The notes beneath the pieces are model-generated. The model ran no database searches and was not told the DNA's origin. It worked only from the letters and a program-made list of their open reading frames with translations. Made by a program: the position numbers and the translations under genes. From assembly GCA_018398815.1 (NCBI GenBank), contig CM031615.1, forward strand, positions 55,713,058-55,777,057: a stretch of DNA of 64,000 nucleotides, read 5' to 3'. Positions 12,323 to 23,891 of the stretch are shown one piece after another; the first letter of the stretch is position 1, and every line of letters begins with the position of its first letter. The stretch is from Conus ventricosus (lineage: Eukaryota; Mollusca; Gastropoda; Neogastropoda; Conidae).

Positions 12323-14738
12323 GACTGGTGAGTTGATTTTAACGTGGTGACAGCCCTGATGTGGCCCTTTGCGGTCGGCTGGGCTATAAGCAACATTATC
12401 TTATCTTATCCTGACTGGCTTTGTAAACATAGCAGCTACTGACAAGTTCTCAGGGCTATGAGTATGCCACATTCTTCTATCTCATCTCTGGGCCTTATGA
12501 GAGGAGAATCAAAATGGCTGGTCTGCTCTGAACTTTCTGAGGCATTGGGTTTGTGACAACCAATAAAAAAATTAAAGAAAAAAAAATTAGATTGAATATT
12601 GGTCATTGAAATTTCAGTTGCCCTGTTGGGCAAGTTCCGAATGAACTTTGCTTGCCCAGCACAGCAGTGCACTGCCCCAGTCAGGCAATGAATAATGTGA
12701 GCCCTGTATTTAGTGGTCTTGCAGTTCCTGCTGTGGTTTCCACTGAACACTTGTCTTGAACTATGAATATTTCATTCAGTGCCATCTACTTTAACAATCT
12801 GTCCTCCCAGAACAATTTGGAAGATGCTGTACAGTTGGCCAACATTTTACTTGTAGCACTAGCAGTTAAAGCTTCTAGTTCCATAATGAACATGTGTTCC
12901 TATGCTGCAGATTTGAACAATTAGCCCTTTATAGCCATGTATATGGACGGTTGATGCGTATGGGCCAATACATTACTTGATGCAGGTCAAGCTTCAAGTT
13001 ACATTTTTAATACCTGTTGTGTGCTTATGTCTGGTCAGATGACTTTGTACAGAGGGAAGAAGGTAGACCCCAACAAACCCAAGCGTCCAATGACTGCCTA
13101 CTTCATCTTCCTGGGAGACTTCCGTATCAAGATGAAGAACAGAGGAGTGGACCACAAAGAAATCCTCAGGCTTGGTATGTCGAACCTATGAACATAATCA
13201 TCTGATAATTTTTTTCCCCAGGGTTAGAGTAACAAGCCAGCTGATAATGATAAAGAAGCAAGCTTTCCAATTATCTATTTTCCTCTTAAATTTGTGCAAG
13301 GTTAGCATTTTTGTTCCTGAAAAACATGTTAACCTGCTAATGGTGCAGCTATTTCTACTAAACAGATTTTTTAAAAAAAAAAAGAAGAGAGTAAGCTGAT
13401 TCTGATCTCATTGGTCCATCCTTGTCCAAACTTGCAAGTTTTAATTCTCTACCACTGTTTGCCATAAAGAAGAAACAGTTTTGTGCTGATTACATACAGG
13501 GTACTCTTTTTACACCCAAGGGTATCTTATAAGGCAGGATTTTGCAATGCAGTCTGTGTGATGTGTACAGCTCTCTGTGAAACATGTTCTTTTAGGCAAT
13601 TGGGACTTGAAGATACATGAACACTTTCCACCATGAAACCTTTTTAACAAATGTTCAGGTGATGAAATTTTTTGGTTCCTGAAAGAGAATAATTTTCCTC
13701 TCAAAAGTATTAATGAAAGAAAAATTGTTAAGCAATTCAGCGCCTTCGAAAAAAACCTGTTGTATACAGGGCTTAAAATCCTCCTCGGATCCGAGAAATT
13801 CCTCGGGAAGCCAAAAAATTCCTCGGGAAAAAAATCGATTTCCTCGGGGGAAAGAAACCCGATCTAAAACGCCCCAAACGCGTCCGCATTCGCATATGGT
13901 TCTGATTCGTATTCGGTTCAAAGTCGCAAACAGCCATTTCGCACCGGTAGCTTTAGGCGCCTAATCTATCAAGATGGCGTCTGTGAGAATCATCGAACGT
14001 GGAGAGAAGTTTGACGAAAGCGGGATCAAAACAAATGGAGGTGGGAGTGGACTTTAAAGTCCGTGAAAGTGAGGTCAGATCCCGATGAATTCGAGCGGAT
14101 CGGTCAACATATTCGAAAGGTTGACGTGCCAGGCAGTGCAAGATGTGTACTGTGCACCACAGACATCGTCTACACTTTCCGCGGGATCGTCGCACTGAGA
14201 AAGAGCATCTTGTCACAAAGAGACACCGCGATCGCTGTGCTGCTGTGCAAGGCACTTCTGGACTTCCAGGTAAGATTTGCAATCTTGTATATAATTTGGA
14301 AATCATGGAAAAGATCATACGAAATTCAAGGGACATAACATTAAAAACGGAATAAAGAGCATACTATCGGAATTAGTCTTTCCTTTTTCCCGGATCTCCC
14401 TTGAATTTTGTATGATGTTCTCCGTGATTACACTTGTATTTTACTTGATTTGTCAAGATTTTTGTTTGTTGTTTGTTTGTTGGAAAGGGAAGGGGGGGGG
14501 GGGGGTCACCTGATACTGCTACTGTACTGTACAGGTTACTGTGAATTGAAGATTGTTGATGATTGCCATGATTTTACTTAGTTTAGTGGCTCAATAGATC
14601 TATTACTTTAGTCATTGGAACCATTCAGTGTTTATCAGTCATCAGGCCAAACTAATACTTGCAATTTTCAACACAGATACTGTTGGGACTATTCCAAGGC
14701 TATTGTGATTACAGTTGAAGTGATTCTGTGTGATCAAC

Positions 14739-14780
<42 letters not shown>

Positions 14781-14822
14781 AATCCCTCCCTGTCTTTAGA
14801 TCCACTGTCTTTCTCTTCTTAT

Positions 14823-14874
<52 letters not shown>

Positions 14875-17800
14875 CAGGTATTCATGCAGATAGCCCTCCC
14901 TGCTGAAAGAGGGATACTGAGTTGACAAGTCAAAGTCCACATCCATTCTGGACCAGGTCAACAGGGGTGAAGGAGCCTAGTTTTGATACATCATTGCCTT
15001 GCATCAGACCTGGAGGCAGAATGTATAAATCGTTTATAACATACCATTCTTTCTCCAAGGCTTGTACTCTTTCTCTGTTTATGTAGATTTTAGCCTCCTG
15101 CCACCCCCCCTCCTCCCCCACAACACCATCTTGTCCAGTTCTGACCTACCTATCTACACTGGACTGTTCTTCTCCCCCCTTCACTCTATAACACACACAG
15201 GTACATGTATACATTGCTCAGGCAGACAGAACCACAGGGGTGGGTGGGTGGGAATGGAGAGAGATCTATATCTCACAACACTCTGGGTCTTACCACTACA
15301 ACCACTCCAGAAAAGAGAGGAGGGTGAAGGGGGTGGGGGGGAACCCCAACCTGCTGGTTATAGTCTTCCACTGACATTCTTTAGTGTCTCTATCTTTGTA
15401 TATCAGTCATCCCTGTCCCTTCCCCCATTCTAGACACTATATATGCAATCCTTGCATACACTGTAGCATTGGAAGTAGGTCAAGGTCAAAACTGGTCAAT
15501 GGTGAGTGGCTTTGGTTCAGTCACAGTGCCAATGATAGTGAACAGTAAACAGTCAGTGCCATGATAGTATCCATGGATTGCAGCTCTTGTTAGCTCCAGA
15601 ATACTGGAAAACACTTTTTATTGTTTTCTTTGTTATTCTTCTCCATATCCATAACGCCTGGAAGCTGAAGATTGTGTTGCCCAAGGAGTACAAGTTCATC
15701 TAATCACTATCAAAACGGGGGTCCAAAGGGTGCAGTTAGTACTAGGTCACAAAGTACACTTTTTTGTCTTGGAAACTATAATTTGCAATATTGAATACTA
15801 TTTTTTATATTCTGAGGTAGACAGGTCTGCAATTATATTTTGCAGGACATCTCTTTCCGAAGAAGCTGCATACGGAGCCATCCGATGTTTGCCAAGAGCC
15901 AGTGGATCCCTCGCTTACTCGAACAATCCCGCTTGTGCTCTTGAAGACAGGGCACAGAATGCCGAAGCCATGGTGAGTAGTAACTATAAAGCTTGGCTTT
16001 CAATATTAATTGAAGTATGTTTTGATCGCACAACACTTCTGTGTTTTAGTCTTCCTCTTGGTATGTTTGAATGACTGAAGGGCCTGTTCTTTGAAATGTG
16101 ATGCTACAAAAACAGTGATCCCAACAATTTATGTTGCATGTAATTTTGCTGTTATATCTAGAACAAATCCATTTTTAGGGTGTGTTTGTTTGTTTTTTTT
16201 TACTTAAGTTAACCCTTAAAGCTGTCAAAGTCAAGTGGTTTTATGTCAGAAATATTTTGAAGGTATAATTATATGTTCAAATCCAAACACTGCAATCACG
16301 TACACATTTTAAACACACTGTTTGTTACTCTGTTCACAGCTCATCAGTTTCGTGGCAGAAAATAACCTCGCCCTAGCGCTGTGCCAAAGCTGGTGGATCT
16401 GACTAAAGCCCTGGCGCATGATGTGAAAGCTCTCGACAACATGGCAGCCTCCAATACAACAGCATAATATAAACTTAAGTTTGGAGTTGCTTCTTTTTTC
16501 CAAGAAGAGCTCCTTGCAGAATTAAGATCATCTTATTTTTCTCTGAACATGGACGAAGCAATGAATTCGAACTATGAGAAAGTTGTGACAGTGCTTGTTA
16601 GCCATTATTCTGAGAGCCAAGAGAAGTCGTCATTAATCATCTGACCTCCTTTTCTTTAAAAAAGGTCACAAGTAGAAACTCTTTGAAAAGTTGGAGGAAG
16701 TCTTTACTGAGAAGGATTTGCCATGGTCCAATTTGCTTTCTGTCATGAAGGATTCCTGCGCAGTGATGAGAGGAAAAAGGGCAGGGTTGGAGACTCTGAT
16801 CCGGTCAAGTAAAGCCCCCCATCTCTTAGATGTAGATGGGGACACGTGCCATCATGCACACATTGCTGCAAAGGCCTTTTGCTCTCCCTTCGGAAAGTAC
16901 ATTGAACAACTGATGACAGATCTGCACACTGACAGCAGATGGTCTCCATATCCCCGCAGCCTTCTTGCAGATATTTGTTTGGCTCTTGGGATCACACCTA
17001 CCTCGCCGGAAGGGCTATGTTCCACACCGCTGGCTGTCGCTTACTGAAGTAGTGGCCAGACACGTTGAGGCTGTATGATGCTCTGCTGGTATTTTTACTT
17101 CTCCTTTCTTGATGAAAGTGATGAAAAGCTGTACAAAGTTTACATTGAGCAAGTGTTCGCGAGAAGAAATGTAAGTGAGGAAAAACGAAAGCTGCTATCA
17201 AGAAAATTCAGAAGGAGGCCAAAGTCGGCCTTAAATCTGCCACCAATGATGGCGAAAGAGAAAGAGACGGATAACAGAGAAACTGTTCATTCATTGGGAC
17301 AATACATTGCTCCAGCTGAATCTGTACATCAATGTACTCTCTACTCTTTTCAAATACATCAAAGTGTTTCAAAGACAGGAAACCCATGATGCACGAACTG
17401 CACTCAAAACAGGAGGAGCTGCTGAAAGAGTTCTTGGGGTACTTTGTGCGGCCAGAGCTTGCAGGGGGGCCAGTGAAGTTGAAGAAACTTGACCTGGATG
17501 ACAAGAAAGCCATCTTACCCAAGTCTCAATTTTTCCTTGGGACATATGTTCTCAAAGATTTGGCCCGCAGAACAGCTGATGACAGCATCAGAAAAATCTC
17601 CTGATGCTTGCTAGGGAAGGGTTTGTTTCTTGTGGCAAAGTGCTGATTGAGAAAATGCCTCTGAACAACAAAGTGTTGCGGTGCTTTGCATGTGTCGACC
17701 CACAAACAAGGGGAACAACCACAGGCCAAAAAGAACTTGGAAAACTGTCTACTCTTCTCCCACTGGGTCTCACAGATCAGGAAGAAGATGAGTTTCAGCG

Positions 17801-20800
17801 GGAAGTAAGAAGCTTCCAAAGTGATCGTTCAATTCCAGTGATAGGAAAGGATGAAAGAGTGGATAAATGGTGGACAGGATTGGACAAGATAAAGTACCTG
17901 TGCTGAAACGAGCTGTCAAAGGAGCATTAAGTTGCTTTCACGGCCCGATTGTGGAATCATCATTCAGTGTCATGGGAGAGGTCATCGATACATCATCAAC
18001 AAACATGGACATCGAAACATATTCAGCCATCCAGACTGTGAAAATGAGCCTTAAAGCAAGTGGGAAATCAGCTGTGCAATACTTCAAGAAACAGGATTTC
18101 TTGAAGGAACCTGTGCCTCGGCGGCTTGTCCAGAATATGATGACTGCTGCAAGGGAAGGACAAAGAGAGGAGGGAGCGAAACCAACAGCTCAAAGGTCAA
18201 AAGGCAACGTCCCTTGGTGTCTCAGCTAAAAAACTGACAACAAAAAGGAAGGCTATTGATGATATCATCAACAGCACAGGACCCAAGAAAGCATACAAGC
18301 TCTCCAAACTTGATGCTGCACAGAAGGAGAATCCATGCGTGGAGTCAAACACTGAAAATACAGTGTCTCATCAAAAAAGCAGACAGGACAAAAGGCCAGA
18401 AGCACTGTCACTACCACTGATACAGCCTCAAAGTCAAAGAAAGCTTCAGAACCCCCAACCATAGATGTCATGCAGAAAAAGAATCCACGTTCGCAGTCAA
18501 GCAGTGCCTTGAACAAAAGACTCGCCATGAAAAGAAAGGCCATTGATCCCACCCGTAGTTCAAGTGCAGGACCTACAGACTTGGATCGATTTTTAACACT
18601 TGAAGCTGAACATAGGGAGAATCGTCTTCAAGCAATGTGCCTTCTGCAGTCAGCATCCGTACTACAGAAGTAATTGAAATTGAAATGCCTTCATCACCAA
18701 AGAAGAAGAAGCAGAGCACCCTGTCATGCTTCTTCCGACCCCATCCTAAAGATTAAATGGGCAGCTTTCCCCTGCAGACAAGGGAAGGGAAAGAATATTT
18801 CTGCAGCTTGCTGTGCTTGTCGTAAGAGGCGACAGAACCAGCCCCTCTCAGATTGCTTAGTTCCACATTCCAAACGTGAGTTTTTGAATTTTGATAAACT
18901 GTGTCTCCACCAATAACCATTTTGGTTTGTCTTGATAACCTGTTGGTCTTTTTTATGCTCTTTCACATGAAATGTGTTGATATAAATATCATTTTAGATT
19001 TAGATGTTTAAGACCTTTGTCTTGTCTTTGACAGTGGATTGAATATCTGTATGGATGTACCTTTCTGCATTAAATCTTGCACTTTTTCTGTGCAATTTTT
19101 TTCCCAAAAATAGGGCTCAGAATGAGCCAGAGTGCACAGATTTTGTTCTAGATTTTCAAAATTTCTGGGGGGCATGCCCCAGACCCCCCTAGCAGGGCGT
19201 GCCTGCTTCGTGCCTGCCTCTGATTTTTGGATAGACCATTTTAAGCCTGTGTATGAATAAGTTTACAACTGCATAGGGAAAATTTTTACTTTGTCAAGGT
19301 AACAGTCTTGTTATGAGTACTCATAGTTGGCTCGACTGTTCGCAGTATTATTTGATTTGAACAGAGTTATGACTATTGACATAGCTTTAAGCCGCAGGAA
19401 CACAGATTGGAATGTTCCACCTCAGAATTTGGTTGACCAGATAAGTTTTAAAATACAGTTATTTGGCGAACATGAATAATGTGATACAGTATTGATCCAT
19501 TTGCAACATTGTTCAGAAGGAAAGAGTTTACTGGATGAGGCTGTAAGAAATATTTATTTGTGGATTTTGGTTGCAGCTGGAGAGGAATGGAGAAACATGA
19601 GTGCTGAAGACAAGAAGCCTTATGAAAAGAGGAGTATTGAGGCTGGCAAGAAGTATGAATTGGAAATGGCAGAGTACAGAAAGGTATAACTCTCCCCTAC
19701 TCCATCCTCCTCTCTCTCCCTCTGTCCATCTTTCCCTACCGGAACCCTATCCTTCTCCATCTTTTCTACCACCTTTCTCTTTTTCTCAGTTTTCATAGGT
19801 GAAATAGCTTCCCAAATGCTACAGGGGATTTTGGAAAGAAAAAAGGGGACGTTTTTAGGAATGATGATCTAGACACGGAACTCCATTGTGTGGTGGGGAT
19901 GGGGTAGTCAGACTAAATGTCACACGGGCATGTACATCAGCTGGCCTGAATTTTGTGTATTGACACTATGCAGACTAGATGCAATTTAGAACTTGGTACT
20001 ACAAGGAAACGGCTTTATTTGTCCATCTATTTGCCTCCAAAAACAGTGATTCTCAATTGCATCATGCAGAAACTGCAAGTTGGACACAGACCCATATCCA
20101 GTATGCACATTTTCAAATCATAGAGCTAGCACTTCAGAGGCGATGTAGTGGAAGTGCTGGTTCATTTGAGCATCATGCCTTGCGATTTACTGTCAGAACA
20201 TGAAAGATAATGGCCTGCACTAGGAAGTTATGATTATGATGGGCCTTGTTAGCAGGATAAGCAAAAGGCAATGATTGCTTTTAAGTCTTCTGCAGAAGAA
20301 TTAAGTTGACCAGCTCCTTGTATGAGTGCCTCGGTGTGTCTGTTTAAAGAGGCTCCATCCACTCTTTCTGTTGAATCTCCATTTCTTATGAAGTGCACCC
20401 CATCCTCCTTCCCTTCCGCATCTCTCTGTCTCTCGTAAAAGAACTGCTGACTTGGACAGAGCCAGCGTATTTTTCAGTACCACTGCCAGCAAAACTGCAA
20501 CGGATTTCAGATTGTGCCAGTTACATGAGCGGGACTGTCGAGGAGAGCAGAAAGAGAAAGATGGATACAGAGTTGATAGACATCAAACCTCAGTTCCAAG
20601 GAATGTTGTAACGCACAAGCTAGTGGATACACAAGCAGGGAAGCTTGGGCATCTTTTTGTATTGACTTCGGGGATATATTAGCGGGCACACTTAGCTGAT
20701 GAAATTTGGCTGTCAAAGGAAAGTAATGCATTTAAGGAAAAGTCAAATTCACATTTTGAGAACGAGATGTTTTGAGAGCATGTCATGGTATGAACCAGTT

Positions 20801-23800
20801 TAACCGTCTTTAGTATGCACTTACCTGAGCTTAGTTACGCCGGCAAGGTAAGTAACTCCGTAATTTGAACATGGTTACCCAATTTTAAAATTAATTTAAA
20901 AGAGAGGAAAGGAAATAGTGAAATGAAAATAATTTTAAAAATTCCTACGAATATATATGTTGCTATATCATAAGTTTGAAGAATATCATATGAGCCATTT
21001 ACTCCCCAGCCGCGACCTACACAACAAGCCAACGGCGACAGAAAGCGATTCTGATGGTTCTTGCACATCCCGATCGGTATTTAATTTATCATGTAAAAGC
21101 AGTGTTCAGTTCCAAAAAATTTCCAATGAAAATGGTAATGTAGTCAAGAAATTTCACTGTTGCGACTGATTGTATTACCCTTGACTCAAATTCATAGTAT
21201 TCAGTAGGACTAGATTTGGGGGGGGGGGATCTTCTTCAGAACATTCTTCCGAATCATACCTGGAACATCATCCCAGTCGAAATCTATGTCACTCTAAGCT
21301 TCATTACCCAGCACTTTCACTAAGTCTTATGCCGTAAATCCTACAAATCACAGTATCTTCATCACTAAATCTCGTTATAGAACGGCAGAAATCAAGGTTA
21401 GCGATGGCGAAAAACAGCATTTCGACCACAAAACTTTAAAAATTCGTAACTCGAGAACTACGGCACGTATCGACTCGCGGTTTTTTTTTTGCAAACGGAA
21501 GTAAATGGCCACAGGGAGAAGGAAGTCACGTTCTCGCGAGACTTCCTTTTCTTCGAGAAATATGGCGGCGCCCATTGTTGCCACGTGTTTTACCGGGCGC
21601 TGGCAGTTGCTCAGCGTTTTGGCCGTGTGATTTCGTGTTGGGCGCTGCTAGCGGGTTCTCGCCTGTCAAGAGGGTTTAAAAAAAAAAAAAAAGATTAAAA
21701 AAAAAAAATTAAGGTTAACTCGGAGTCCCTAAATCAGGAAATGTAATGGGGAAAATGGAACATTTGTGTCCAGGGTTGGAAAAGTCGGTTCAGTTGAAGC
21801 TGAATATAGAAAAGTCATGGAATTTCCCAGAATCTTTTTTGTTCCTCTGTCCTTTGCCTTGCAGACGACTTATATTCTCCCATCTTGATTTCATCACTTG
21901 CACCAGCTATGCATGCGGAAGTTCTTTGCATGGGCAGTTCTGCATTGACAGTGGCAGATACAAAAGCAAAACAGAAAGGGAAAGAGTAGGGCAAGCCTGG
22001 CGAATACAAGAGTTGCATTGTCTTCCCTGCAGTGAACTGGGTTCTTGATGACTATTGATATCCAGCAGTGTGAGAAATTAGGCCCAACTTCTCTCTCGGT
22101 TCTCTCTCACTGTCTTCTCCTATCCCTGTTATCATAACCGTCTGAATTTCTTGCAGGATATTATCACAGATTGAAATAGAGGCTAGAACAAGTGTAATTT
22201 AATACAATCTGTTCATTTCATTGGAACATGATTTGGGACATGTTCTTGCATCTGTCATCTAGTCCTATTGAATACTATGAATTTGAGTCGAGGGTAATAC
22301 AATCAGTCGCAACAGTGAAATTTCTTGACTACATTACCATTTTCATTGGAAATTTTTTGGAACTGAACAGGATTTTCCTTTTAGGGTTAACAAAAGTGAT
22401 ATTTTAGGCTTCCGACGTTTTCAATGCTGTTCTAAATCTGTACATCGTGGTAACACACTTTTTTTCTTAAAGTGTATGTATGTGCGTGGGAAGAGGGGAA
22501 ACAGCTACCCTCCTTTGAGCAGGTGCTTACAGGTCTACTTTAGAGGTTTTCGATAATTGGTCAGCTTATGCAGAAATATGAAATGTTTGATAAATTGGTA
22601 AAACAAACGTCCGATTCTCTCCCGATCACACGAAATCGATCCGCGAAAGTGGGCATTTTCACCTGTAATCAGGAAAATGGGAGGTAATCAACTAAACCTT
22701 GGCATGGCTTAACTACTCTTGGATGTGACGTCACATGATGGACTGGCCGTCAGCCGCGACCTACACAACAAGCCAACGGCAACAGAAAGCGATTCTGATG
22801 GTTCTTGCACATCCCGATCGGTATTTAATTTATCATGTAAAAGCAGTGACTATGATTGCGACAGCCAATGTAACTCTAGGGATGTTTCTGCAAGGCCTTT
22901 ACCTTATCAGTTTGAACGCTAAGTTCTTTTTACCACGTCAGTTCCAGCTGGACCACGGAAACGAGCTATTCAGTTCCAGCTGGACGCCCGAACACATCAT
23001 TCCGAAGGCGTACGAACTTTACCGAAGTCTCGAGGGAGGCTACCGACTGACTTCTTGATGCGATCACGCGTGGACGGCGAGCGGAGATTCTCCTTCCTCA
23101 AGCCTTAACGTGTTCATTCAATTTAACAAGTGTGATCTGTCCATAGATAAGAACAGAATAAACGTGCGACTATCGTACTCATCTGTACGAGCTTACCACT
23201 CCGCCTTCAAAGTATACGCGCACAATGCAGACGAAGTTTTTGATCCACTCGAACGGGCTCGGCAATTGTCGGAACAGCTCGTTTCCGTGGTCCAGTTGGA
23301 ACTGACGTGGTAAAAATAACTTAGGGCTCGGCATGGTTGCACCAACCGAATCCACTTATTTCGAGTATCTGGATCAGATGGAAATGTGTGCAAAGAATAT
23401 CCGTCTCCTGCTGAGCTGCTGCACTCGCCTACAGCACAATATTTGCCACCCCCTCGTGACTTTTTAGGCTGTGGGGATCGCAACTCGTGTTGATTTCACT
23501 TGGCGTTGGCTTGTTGTGTAGGTCGCGGCTGACGGCCAGTCCATCAAGTGACGTCACGGTTTTCGGTCTACCGCGCGGGGTTTGAACAGGTGTGCAAAAC
23601 TCGTTTTTTATCTATTAAATTCTTCCGGCGACTTTTTTTGAAAAATGAATACCATACTGTAGTTATATGACATGTAGACCTGTTTTTAACAAATTATCGA
23701 AAATCTCTAAAGTAGACCTTTAAATTACATGTCTGAATCGTGTGTACATGCACACTTTATTTTTATGGTCACATGTGCTTTGTTGGTAGACAATTGGTTG

Positions 23801-23855
23801 TGTACAGTGGTCTTGGAAAATGATGGCGAGGGTTCTACAAAAAGTGTGGGTGGTT

Positions 23856-23891
<36 letters not shown>

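Larger units (their letters stand above)
13767..19250 (+). mobile_element. hAT-like DNA transposon, 5.5 kb, 6-bp TSD
   Basis: This element fills most of HMGB intron 4. It opens with cagggcttaaaat and closes with attttaagcctg, which are inverse complements apart from one missing base. The flanks are tgtata (13761-13766) and tgtatg (19251-19256), a 6-bp duplication with one mismatch. Inside are an N-terminal zinc-finger segment (13976-14271) and a broken hAT-type transposase (about 16510-18230). A GC-rich block (ggggggcatgccccagaccc near 19168) lies close to the right end and recurs in two other elements of this window. The left end is rich in tcctcgg units. It cannot be autonomous because the transposase is broken by stops and frame changes. 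Confidence 0.88.
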
